DNA of 64,000 nt from Alkalihalobacillus sp. LMS6 (GCF_024362765.1 NZ_CP093302.1:2541564-2605563), one strand, 5' to 3'; shown: positions 33,931-41,042, counted from the first letter of the stretch. The notes: generated by a model from the letters alone, not told the origin. Numbers and translations: made by a program.

Positions 33931-34226
33931 ATTCATCTTCATACGCCTATATACGTTGTAACGTCTTCGTCAATGGGATTGTTCACGTACTCCTTGTTCT
34001 CGCTCTTTATACGCCTACATACGTTGTAACGCGCCCTCAATCGCAGAGCGAAGCATCAATAAACTCGCTCTTTATACGCCTACATACGTTGTAACGCGTA
34101 GTAGTGGCGGCAGGTATGCGGTGATACACCTCGCTCTTTATACGCCTACATACGTTGTAACCAAGGCGCCCGCCAAATCCTCGAATACACTTCCCTCGCT
34201 CTTTATACGCCTACATACGTTGTAAC
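33931..34226 (+). CRISPR. CRISPR array, five 32-bp repeats and four spacers
   Basis: Repeats at 33931-33962, 33999-34030, 34064-34095, 34130-34161 and 34195-34226. The last four are identical; each ends TACATACGTTGTAAC. The first is degenerate over its first 10 bases plus one later mismatch. Spacers are 36, 33, 34 and 33 bp and all differ. The conserved ...GTAAC end resembles the 3' end of Cas12f repeats, so crRNAs are expected from the plus strand, divergent from cas12f. No cas1, cas2 or cas4 is nearby. Confidence 0.95.
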
Positions 34227-34402
34227 AGCGATAAGTTATCGAGTGTTTTTCGCTCACTAAACGCGAACACTTCTCGATTTAAGGACGGCGAGTCGCCCTA
34301 GTAGTTGCGGAGTCTAACGCTCCACACGATCTTTCCTGAATATCACCGCGCATATGCCGAGGGTAACGAACCACGCCGCGACCTCAAGCATACGTAGCGT
34401 AT
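34227..34402 (+). ncRNA. Candidate tracrRNA of the Cas12f system
   Basis: Directly after the last repeat, AGCGATAAG starts a run of foldable sequence: a long bulged hairpin from 34238 (ATCGA-GTGTT) to 34278 (AACACTTCTCGAT) with inner TTCGC/GCGAA; then TTAAGG and a GGCGAGTCGCC hairpin; then GGAG-loop-CTCC (34309-34322). The order (AGCGA..TAAG, CGAG stem, TAAGG, small hairpin, CTCC) matches what I recall of the AsCas12f1 tracrRNA. A possible anti-repeat TACGTAGCGTAT (34391-34402) pairs with the repeat core with one mismatch and one bulge. It overlaps the 3' end of the convergent gene. Ends are uncertain. Confidence 0.62.
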
Positions 34403-34917
34403 TGGGAAATATGCGCCTGTACCGCGTCTACTTCCGCCTTATTTTCGGCTATGACTCCGATAATTACCGCAATGTCACGGTCGATTGCCTGTTTGGTGCG
34501 CGGGTTATTCGCCTTTAAACGGTTGAGTCGTTTCTGCGCGAGCTCAACCTCGGCTTCCGCTAGCGCTAGTTCGAGCTTACGAAGCTGGCGTTTTTGTCCG
34601 CTTACTAGCTTCGCCGCCTGCTTTTTAACCGCGTCCAGTAACGTGTCCGGCAGCGATTCGTCCAGCGGCTTGGCGCTTACGTCCGCCAGAGGCTTTCGCA
34701 TATTATAGACGGTGGTGATTACGTTACTATCCATCGCGACAATAAAACGAATACGTCGGTTGTGGTGATCGAATACGCGCCCGCCGTCTTCCGTGACGCC
34801 TTGGAACTCTGCGCGTTGCATAAGCGTCATTAGCTCGCGTTTAACGGTGCTCGGCGTCATGCCCAGCCGGTCGATGCCGCGTTTAGCAGCGTGGTCGCTT
34901 ACGATATACTGCTTCAT
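34384..34917 (-). CDS. Phage protein with DUF4258-like N-terminus
   Basis: 177 residues. The first 80 (YIVSDHAAKRGIDRLG..., FDHHNRRIRFIVAMDSNVIT) resemble DUF4258/RelE-like small folds in which a His-Ala..R pattern and HNRRI.. strand occur. The C-terminal half is a long charged coiled coil (KLELALAEAEVELAQKRLN). The 3' end may overlap the tracrRNA on the other strand. A toxin-like or RNA-binding role is only a guess. Confidence 0.5.
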   Translation of the reverse strand: MKQYIVSDHAAKRGIDRLGMTPSTVKRELMTLMQRAEFQGVTEDGGRVFDHHNRRIRFIVAMDSNVITTVYNMRKPLADVSAKPLDESLPDTLLDAVKKQAAKLVSGQKRQLRKLELALAEAEVELAQKRLNRLKANNPRTKQAIDRDIAVIIGVIAENKAEVDAVQAHISQYATYA

Positions 34918-35087
34918 CCGACGCGCACCCCCTTGATAGGACGAAGGTAATCCGCCGGGTCAAAATCGTGGAGGTCGGCGCCTTGATACGCGAGGTCAGC
35001 GAGGGCGACCGCGGCGGGAGCGGATGGCGTGAGAGTGGCGCTAAGTACGTTTGAATATTGCCAAGATTGGGTAAACTGTTTATACAT
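34914..35087 (-). CDS. Small phage protein, unknown
   Basis: 57 residues, MYKQFTQSWQYSNVLSATLT at the start. AAGGAG precedes ATG at 35087 and the stop overlaps the next start (ATGA). First gene of its unit; upstream AT-rich DNA (35088-35330) should hold the promoter, and only a weak CGAG-TTTTTA-CTCG hairpin stands out there. No family recognised. Confidence 0.6.
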   Translation of the reverse strand: MYKQFTQSWQYSNVLSATLTPSAPAAVALADLAYQGADLHDFDPADYLRPIKGVRVG

Positions 35088-35330
35088 TGGGATCGTCTCC
35101 TTATCATTTCTGTCAATTGGGAAATATATTTTGTCGAAACATTTTTGTATAATATTGGACTAAAGTAACTCTTTGGAACACTCGTTCGCTTGTTCGATAG
35201 TTGGTAAAAGTGTATAATCATCTTAGTTAGTAAATTGCTAACAGTTTTTGTAAATCAATTAGCTTCATGCTTTATTGCATGTCAAATAACAGTAGCAGCG
35301 AGTTTTTACTCGATGTTATATGAATTGTTA

Positions 35331-35942
35331 TTAAGCTGACAAAAAAGGTGTTCCGTGAATCTCAGGATTATAATTCTCGCGCATCTTTTCCAAGGCTCTC
35401 ATAACAGTTCGCTTATTTACCCCAGCTGATTTAGCAAGTTCAGTTTTATTTACTTTCTTGGTCGAAGGTAGGGGTTGAGTTTCAAAGAATGCTCTGACGA
35501 TTCCCGTCGTCTTTGCATCCGTGAGTGAGAAGATCAGTTCCCGCTGGTCTTCTTTCTCTTTAATCACTTCATTTTCTAGTACATAGTCTGATTGGATGTC
35601 AACTGAACTGTTCCCGCAGTCAGTTGGCTTATCGATGCTTAGTTCATAGCGCTCATTTCTTCTCTTGCTTGTCCTATAAAAATCAGCTCTGGCATTTTTT
35701 AAGGATACAGTTAGTAAGTTTACAAAATTACGATTCCCGTCGTAGATTTTAAAAACTTTTAACAGCTCGTCCTCATAAAGTGCCTCAACTTCATTCGCTG
35801 TCGTATTCAAGCTATTTGCGGTCGCCCTAATCTTAGGTCTCCACCAAGATCTTAGAATGATAACAAGATCTTCGAAGTCATTTTCATTGGCTGTTTTCAA
35901 TGCTGTTCTTGCTTTGTCGTTTATTAATTTTTCAATGTCCAT
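35331..35942 (-). CDS. Phage sigma-factor-like protein
   Basis: 203 residues. The first 100 residues (ILRSWWRPKIRATANSLNTT, VEALYEDELLKVFKIYDG, FVNLLTVSLKNARADFYRTS) look like sigma region 2; the end (VNKTELAKSAGVNKRTVMRA) is a region 4-type helix-turn-helix. A linker with DQRELIFSLTDAK lies between. GAGAGG precedes the start, and the duplicated 36-bp element lies 24 bp upstream. It may direct RNA polymerase to phage promoters, possibly its own. Confidence 0.7.
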   Translation of the reverse strand: MDIEKLINDKARTALKTANENDFEDLVIILRSWWRPKIRATANSLNTTANEVEALYEDELLKVFKIYDGNRNFVNLLTVSLKNARADFYRTSKRRNERYELSIDKPTDCGNSSVDIQSDYVLENEVIKEKEDQRELIFSLTDAKTTGIVRAFFETQPLPSTKKVNKTELAKSAGVNKRTVMRALEKMRENYNPEIHGTPFLSA

Positions 35943-35965
35943 TAAATCAACCTCTCTTTCTAATT

Positions 35966-36001
35966 GATACTACGACGCCCAAAGTAAAAACGTGCACTTT
36001 T
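35966..36001. promoter_or_regulatory. Duplicated 36-bp promoter/operator element, copy 1
   Basis: Matches 47510-47545 at 34 of 36 positions, same orientation. The core reads ACGACGCCCAAA then TAAAAACGTGCACTTTT on the plus strand. It lies between the divergent sigma-like gene (minus) and the Xre-type gene (plus). Read leftwards it ends in TAGTATC, which could be a -10 box. Confidence 0.75.
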
Positions 36002-36047
36002 TATTAAACTTTTTTATTTTTTATCACAACCTTCCGCGGAGGATACT

Positions 36048-36269
36048 ATGATTTCATATGAACCTTTATTCAATACGTTAAGGGATAAGAACCTTAAACT
36101 TAAGGATCTGCACCCGGTTTGTGGAAAGACCACATGTGCTAAGTTTAATAAAGGAGAATCCATTAGATTAGACACTCTCCAAAGCATTTGTAATTTTCTT
36201 GAGGTAGACTCTAACTCAATAGTTTTAGTTACCCCAGATTCAGAGTTTCCTAAATGTGATTATCACTAA
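36048..36269 (+). CDS. Small Xre/Cro-type regulator
   Basis: 73 residues. FNTLRDKNLKLKDLHPVCGK then KFNKGESIRLDTLQSICNFL fits the HTH_26/YozG-like Cro family. GCGGAGG precedes ATG. It is divergent from the sigma-like gene and convergent with aimP, ending at a shared terminator. It could be a lysis-lysogeny switch component controlled by the neighbouring AimR, which is inference from location. Confidence 0.78.
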   Translation: MISYEPLFNTLRDKNLKLKDLHPVCGKTTCAKFNKGESIRLDTLQSICNFLEVDSNSIVLVTPDSEFPKCDYH

Positions 36270-36297
36270 GTTAGGATACTTTTTATGTAAGATGATA

Positions 36298-36320
36298 GGC
36301 GCCACTTGGACGCCCTTTTT
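36298..36320. terminator. Bidirectional terminator between the Xre gene and aimP
   Basis: GGCGCCACTTGGACGCC followed by CTTTTT on the plus strand; the opposite side ends the aimP transcript. Confidence 0.6.
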
Positions 36321-36325
36321 ATTTA

Positions 36326-36484
36326 TTAAGTTGTTGGGTGAATAATGTTTCCCGGTCCGCCAATATCTGTTTCGGAATGAGGTACGTTAGTTGGACCAGC
36401 CACTTCATTTGCGTTAGAACTCACTACAACTACTCCAAACACTAAAACCCCAGCAATTACAATTCCTTTTAATAAATTCTTCAT
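36326..36484 (-). CDS. aimP: Arbitrium-type signalling propeptide (AimP-like)
   Basis: 52 residues. Lys-containing N-terminus and hydrophobic core MKNLLKGIVIAGVLVFGVVV are a signal peptide; the rest is a short polar tail ending GNIIHPTT. The ATG overlaps the aimR stop (ATGA) and GAGGAG precedes it, the classic receptor-then-propeptide arrangement of RRNPP systems. AimP/Phr proteins release a short C-terminal peptide outside the cell, which is re-imported. The tail lacks the RGA ending of phi3T and SPbeta peptides, so the code would be different. Confidence 0.75.
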   Translation of the reverse strand: MKNLLKGIVIAGVLVFGVVVVSSNANEVAGPTNVPHSETDIGGPGNIIHPTT

Positions 36485-37593
36485 ATAACTATCTCCTCTT
36501 CGTTTTTAAATTTTTCTGTTGCCAATTGGACAAACTTTGCAAAAAATAAATTTCCCATTCTAAGGAACGAGATGTGAGCTTCAAACAAATTCATCAAATC
36601 TTTATCCATCATCGCGGTGTAAGATTTAATATAAGGCGTAGAAAGGTCGTCAATTTTACTAATAACTTGATTAAAATTTTCCCTATCACCTTTTCTCGCG
36701 TAATAATGAAGTCTCTCTTCCGCGCAAACGTTCGTGAGATCAAACGTCATATTGTGGATGTTATTTAGAAATGGAATATCATTACTTCTTACTTCGTTAA
36801 CCATACCCTTATTCCCGCATAACTCATAAAAATTGACGGCTGTTTCAAGGTTTTTAAGCGCTAAAGGATGATTCTCGTATAAATAGGAATGACCTAGCGT
36901 GTGATAAGTCGCGGCTAAAGTCATATTCGAAGTTACCGGATTGCTTATTACCTCATCACAAACCTCCCTAACTAAGTGAATATCTCCTTCATTGTATAAA
37001 GACCCCGTCGCAAAAGCAGCTTTTATTTTTGCTGCCAAAGCGTATTTAAAGAAAGTCTCGTTCAAGTCGCTAACCTTAGAAATAATTCTCTCAGCCATTT
37101 TAATCATTGTGATAACATCATTCGAACGGTAGTAGAGTAAAGACTCACAAGTGTAGACTTTAACTTGCATTTCTTTTGATTTAAGGGAACCGTATACCTC
37201 TCTATATAGCTCAATTAAATCATCAGGTTTTTTATCTGAATTAACTAGCTCATAAACCGAAACAAATTCTTGCATATCTCTTTTCGAACTTTCTTTATAA
37301 ATTGACATTAATGACTTTAAAAGTTCAACTCGATCATAGTAAGTGGCATATTCGAAAGATGACATGATGCTTTCTTTATTTGAAACTTCTAAAGAAAATT
37401 CATCCATAACCTCTGTCAGCCTCTCAGGCATAACATACTTAATCACTGAGAACAGATGTAAAAATCCCGGCTCAATTGATCCCGCAACGATCTTTGAAAC
37501 GTGAGCTTTCTTTAACCCCGTAGCTTTAATGATGTCTACTTGTTTAATATTATTTTCGATCATTGCGTTTGATAAGGATTCAACATACTGCAT
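36481..37593 (-). CDS. aimR: Arbitrium receptor/regulator (AimR-like)
   Basis: 370 residues. N-terminal helix-turn-helix (about residues 15-37, IKQVDIIKATGLKKAHVSKI) followed by TPR-like helical repeats to the end. Segments SSFEYATYYDRVELLKSLMS, AATYHTLGHSYLYENHPLAL and NDIPFLNNIHN parallel SPbeta AimR as I remember it. AimR binds DNA unless its peptide is bound, and so counts recent infections to choose lysis or lysogeny. TCGGGAGG precedes the start. A Rap- or PlcR-like regulator is the alternative; size, phage location and the aimP partner favour AimR. Confidence 0.8.
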   Translation of the reverse strand: MQYVESLSNAMIENNIKQVDIIKATGLKKAHVSKIVAGSIEPGFLHLFSVIKYVMPERLTEVMDEFSLEVSNKESIMSSFEYATYYDRVELLKSLMSIYKESSKRDMQEFVSVYELVNSDKKPDDLIELYREVYGSLKSKEMQVKVYTCESLLYYRSNDVITMIKMAERIISKVSDLNETFFKYALAAKIKAAFATGSLYNEGDIHLVREVCDEVISNPVTSNMTLAATYHTLGHSYLYENHPLALKNLETAVNFYELCGNKGMVNEVRSNDIPFLNNIHNMTFDLTNVCAEERLHYYARKGDRENFNQVISKIDDLSTPYIKSYTAMMDKDLMNLFEAHISFLRMGNLFFAKFVQLATEKFKNEEEIVI

Positions 37594-37706
37594 AACAGCG
37601 CCTCCCGATGACGTATCCTAACCCTTAAAATTACGCGGTCAGGAAACTTTATACAGGAATGATACCACGGAAAGGTTCGCGTTTGTATACTTTTTTCTAA
37701 ATTATT

Positions 37707-38690
37707 CTAAATTCTTTTCGACAAATTCGGACTCCCCACGCTCTCAGCCCCGTCACGAAGCGCCCGAACCCGTTCGACACCGCTCGCAGCCAGCGCCTCT
37801 GCCACGTCTTTTTCGTCCGCCGCGAACTTGACCCTACGCAATTCAACGCTTGTCCTCGCCAACTGCCCGATCACTTCCTGCGCAAATTTGTCTCCCGCCT
37901 CGTCATTGTCCGCGGCTATCACGACTACCTCAATCGGTGATCGCACGATTAAGTCTCGTCTAGCTGCCGAAAATGTCGACCCACCCGCTGCAATCGCGTT
38001 ACAGCCCGCCTCGACGCTCGCTAACGCGTCTATTTCCGACTCGCACAACATAACCTCACGCCATTTCTCGCGGTAAACGACGTCGATGCCGTATATGAGG
38101 TCGTGTATCGGCGCGCCGCCTTTCGCATACCAAAACGATTTCTGCCGCGTGGAACGATACTTAACGTTAGCGAGCGAGCCGTCCGCGTGAAACCACGGCA
38201 TCGCGACGTAGTGGTCAGCGGCGCCGATCGAAAATAAGCGCTGTGTCGCCTCGGAAATGCCGCGTTTTACTAGATACGGACTTACCGCCGCGAGTCCGGC
38301 TAAGATCGCGTGGTCAAGCGTTTGCCGCGTCTTTTTAGCGGTGCTAGCGATTGCGCGGCGCAGGCGACCGATGTTAAGCGTTCGTTTACGTGGTTTATTG
38401 GCGAGGTCAGCGTCGTAGTTTAATCCGAGATATTCGCGCGTGTCCGCTTCGCTTTCCTCCCGCAGATAAGCGAGGAGCTTGACGAAGCCACCACGTTTGT
38501 ATTCCGATCCTTCTTCCGCGCCTGAGTCGCCCCAGGTTCCGGCGGCATCTCCGTCGAGGTGGACGTAAAAGGACGGGGTGTTATCGTGTGCACGAAAGGG
38601 CGATCGTGCTATTAACTTGTCAAAGGACCACGTCGCGCCAGACCAATCGTAAGCTTCTAGTTCGGCGCGGTAATCGACCTCAGTATCCAT
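37707..38690 (-). CDS. DNA primase (TOPRIM type)
   Basis: 327 residues. The N-terminus has SFDKLIARSPFRAHDNTPSF as in DnaG-like primase zinc-binding/RNA polymerase domains but without an obvious Cys zinc set; the TOPRIM core has MLCESEIDALASVEAG and VVVIAADNDEAGDKFA (E...DxD pattern). It should lay primers for the phage polymerase. It lies next to the helicase gene and the DnaA-box cluster. Confidence 0.85.
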   Translation of the reverse strand: MDTEVDYRAELEAYDWSGATWSFDKLIARSPFRAHDNTPSFYVHLDGDAAGTWGDSGAEEGSEYKRGGFVKLLAYLREESEADTREYLGLNYDADLANKPRKRTLNIGRLRRAIASTAKKTRQTLDHAILAGLAAVSPYLVKRGISEATQRLFSIGAADHYVAMPWFHADGSLANVKYRSTRQKSFWYAKGGAPIHDLIYGIDVVYREKWREVMLCESEIDALASVEAGCNAIAAGGSTFSAARRDLIVRSPIEVVVIAADNDEAGDKFAQEVIGQLARTSVELRRVKFAADEKDVAEALAASGVERVRALRDGAESVGSPNLSKRI

Positions 38691-38802
38691 CTAATCACCT
38701 ACTTCGCATAAATTCAGATTAGGAAATTAGTAGTGTGCGATAAGCTTGTTCTCCACAAACCGAATGTTAAACTAAGCCTGATAATAAAGCAACACACTAA
38801 TT

Positions 38803-38891
38803 TTATCCCCAACCTGTTGATAAATTGTACACAACCTTGTAATTTAATATTCGACATGTGGATAAGTCGCAAAAAATAAATTTTATCAACA
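38803..38891. other. Candidate replication origin with DnaA-type boxes
   Basis: An AT-rich gap between primase and helicase genes holds TTATCCCCA (38803), TGTTGATAA (38815), TGTGGATAA (38857; reverse complement is a perfect TTATCCACA) and TTATCAACA (38883), four DnaA-box-like 9-mers in 89 bp. The short palindromic TTGTACACAA lies at 38825. A host DnaA-dependent phage origin is the natural interpretation. Confidence 0.55.
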
Positions 38892-38899
38892 TGCTATTT

Positions 38900-40246
38900 T
38901 TAAATAAACTGAGTCGGACTTATTACGGGCTCACGCAGAACTCCAACGTCTAGCATCGATATTAATTCGAGCTCGAAGTCCTCTCCACCGTCGCGCCCCT
39001 TCTCGATTCCTAGCGCCGCCAGTCCGTCATTATTCGAATCGAAGCCGAAGAGAATTGTCGCAATCTCCAATAATGCTTTAGTCGTTTTTACTTTATCGCG
39101 ACTAGGTATACGGAGTTCGTGTGATCCGACATCTTCTCCCTTCTCTTTTCGGTCAACGTCGGCTTGCACCGCGTAAATACCGACGACGTTGTGGTCTCCG
39201 ACTAATCCTTCAAATCTCCGCGCTGACTGTTCCGCCGCCCCGCCGGTAGTACGGTTATTATTGCGTCCGTATACGTCACTGAATCCGTAAATAGGATCGA
39301 TGACCACCACGTCAATGTCCGGTCGGCGTGATAATTCCTCGTCAAGCTCATTGAGACTGCGCGTTATTTTACCTTCGCCCGATTCCCCTTTTGCCTGTAG
39401 CAGTAATTCGCCGGGATAATAGTCGTTAATCTCATCCAGCATACGCATAAACTCCGCCTCGTATTCCTCCGAGAGCTTACCCGTTAGGAGCTCGCGGTTA
39501 GGAACGCCAACGACCTCGCCTCGTTCGTTCTTTAATAGTGATTGCTCCGCGGTCATAACCGAAAACAAACGCGAAAGCCAACGATAAGAGTGCATCTCGA
39601 ACGATTTTACGAATACTTTTGCGCCTTGCATAAGCAGGAAATGAACGAATACGATTATCGAATAAGACTTACCACGTCCCGACTCTGCAAAGAATCCGTA
39701 TATGTCTCCGGAGTAAAGCCCGCCAATTTCTTTGTTTAGCGATTCGAATGGTGTTTTCCATATTTTAAATGACCGCCCTTCTTTTCGAGATTGATATTCC
39801 GTTTGGAAATCTACTTTTAACTGCTCGAACGTTTTGCCTACCGCGTGCTCAACGGTATTAGCCGCTATGACATCCTGCGCAACTCTTTCGAGGTACTTCG
39901 CCATCTCCACGCCATCAGACGTCTGCTCTAACGTTCTATTAAACTCCGTGCTTTCCATTCGCTTTAGTAGTTCCTCGCGTGCTGCGTCTGCTTTTAGTTG
40001 GCGTGTCATCCATTCGAAACTATCCGTTATCCCTGGCATATATAATACGTCTGCACACTCCGCGGCGAAGGTAGCGTAGGATGGCGGCTGGTTATCGTTC
40101 TCCGCGCCATATGAGCGAATGAAATCGTAGGCTTGGCGTTCACCTTCCGTAGCAAAGTGGTCGCGTTTAATGCCGAACCGTTTGATTGCGCCAAGGTCGC
40201 CACTCTCTACGATCTTACTGAGTATTTGCTCGCCATAGTTCGACAT
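38900..40246 (-). CDS. Replicative DNA helicase (DnaB-like)
   Basis: 448 residues. An N-terminal helical domain, then GDIYGFFAESGRGKSYSIIV (Walker A) and DIDVVVIDPIYGFSDVYG (Walker B), ending in a RecA-like core. It should unwind DNA at the fork with the primase (37707) and loader (41043). GGAGGG precedes the start. Confidence 0.88.
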   Translation of the reverse strand: MSNYGEQILSKIVESGDLGAIKRFGIKRDHFATEGERQAYDFIRSYGAENDNQPPSYATFAAECADVLYMPGITDSFEWMTRQLKADAAREELLKRMESTEFNRTLEQTSDGVEMAKYLERVAQDVIAANTVEHAVGKTFEQLKVDFQTEYQSRKEGRSFKIWKTPFESLNKEIGGLYSGDIYGFFAESGRGKSYSIIVFVHFLLMQGAKVFVKSFEMHSYRWLSRLFSVMTAEQSLLKNERGEVVGVPNRELLTGKLSEEYEAEFMRMLDEINDYYPGELLLQAKGESGEGKITRSLNELDEELSRRPDIDVVVIDPIYGFSDVYGRNNNRTTGGAAEQSARRFEGLVGDHNVVGIYAVQADVDRKEKGEDVGSHELRIPSRDKVKTTKALLEIATILFGFDSNNDGLAALGIEKGRDGGEDFELELISMLDVGVLREPVISPTQFI

Positions 40247-40807
40247 TTACGCGCCCTCCCTTCGCCTGCTTATTTCCGCCAGCGCCTCCGTGGCCGCCTC
40301 ATACTCTCGCGCATCGCCCGTAGCCTTCGCGCCACTTAACGTTTCCAGCCAGTAGTCGACCGCGACCTCATCGTTAGGGAACGTTTTAGTCGGCGCGGCA
40401 GTAAGCGTTAATAGCTTAGGTCCGTAATCGTCATAGTCGAGCCAGTTTTCGTTGAGCCAGCCGTCCTGACCGGACACGCGGTAGATATACGCCCCGTGCT
40501 CGTTTTCGCAGCGGTCGGTTACGATGCCATGTTCCGGCTCACGGTAATTGGCGTGAAGGTACGGATTAATAATTACGACCGGATCGCCCACCGCGTAAAA
40601 GCCGTCGTAAGGATCGGCTAGTTCGATTTCGATAACGGTCCAGCCGGGCTCGTCCGCGCCTTCGTTTACCTCTATCGCCGCCATTTCCGCTTGGATACCG
40701 CGCGCCTTTTCGTAAAGAGCGTCGAGCTTACGGCGGTGCGCGTAGTTTCGAGCGATGAGAGCGACGGGGGCGAGCGCGGTCAAGCCGAGCAAGTAACGTA
40801 GTTTCAT
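40247..40807 (-). CDS. Membrane-anchored phage protein, unknown
   Basis: 186 residues. An N-terminal hydrophobic segment (YLLGLTALAPVALIARNY) is followed by a charged helix and a beta-rich domain (GWTVIEIELADPYDGFYAVG, GDPVVIINPYLHANYR, VSGQDGWLNENWLDYD) with an SH3-like look. Stop codon touches the helicase start. No family recognised. Confidence 0.6.
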   Translation of the reverse strand: MKLRYLLGLTALAPVALIARNYAHRRKLDALYEKARGIQAEMAAIEVNEGADEPGWTVIEIELADPYDGFYAVGDPVVIINPYLHANYREPEHGIVTDRCENEHGAYIYRVSGQDGWLNENWLDYDDYGPKLLTLTAAPTKTFPNDEVAVDYWLETLSGAKATGDAREYEAATEALAEISRRREGA

Positions 40808-40849
40808 ACGGACACCTCCTATAGTTTGGTCATATTGCTTATCATAGCT

Positions 40850-41008
40850 TCACCCTGCAATTACAGTTTCAATAACCCGAACTCCTACTTTTTTAGCAAC
40901 TACGTCACACTTGGTACAAACTACATTCCAACCGCTAGTTGAGTTAAAAAGACTAGTGAGTTGCTCATTGCACCTAGGACATTCGAAAATTTCTTCTTTA
41001 ACTAACAT
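40850..41008 (-). CDS. Small zinc-ribbon protein
   Basis: 52 residues with ECPRCNEQL and VVCTKCDVV, two CxxC knuckles about 23 residues apart. GGGAGGAA precedes ATG at 41008. Typical of small phage zinc ribbons. Partner unknown. Confidence 0.65.
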   Translation of the reverse strand: MLVKEEIFECPRCNEQLTSLFNSTSGWNVVCTKCDVVAKKVGVRVIETVIAG

Positions 41009-41042
41009 TGCAAAATTCCTCCCTACAGTTTATGGATACTGT

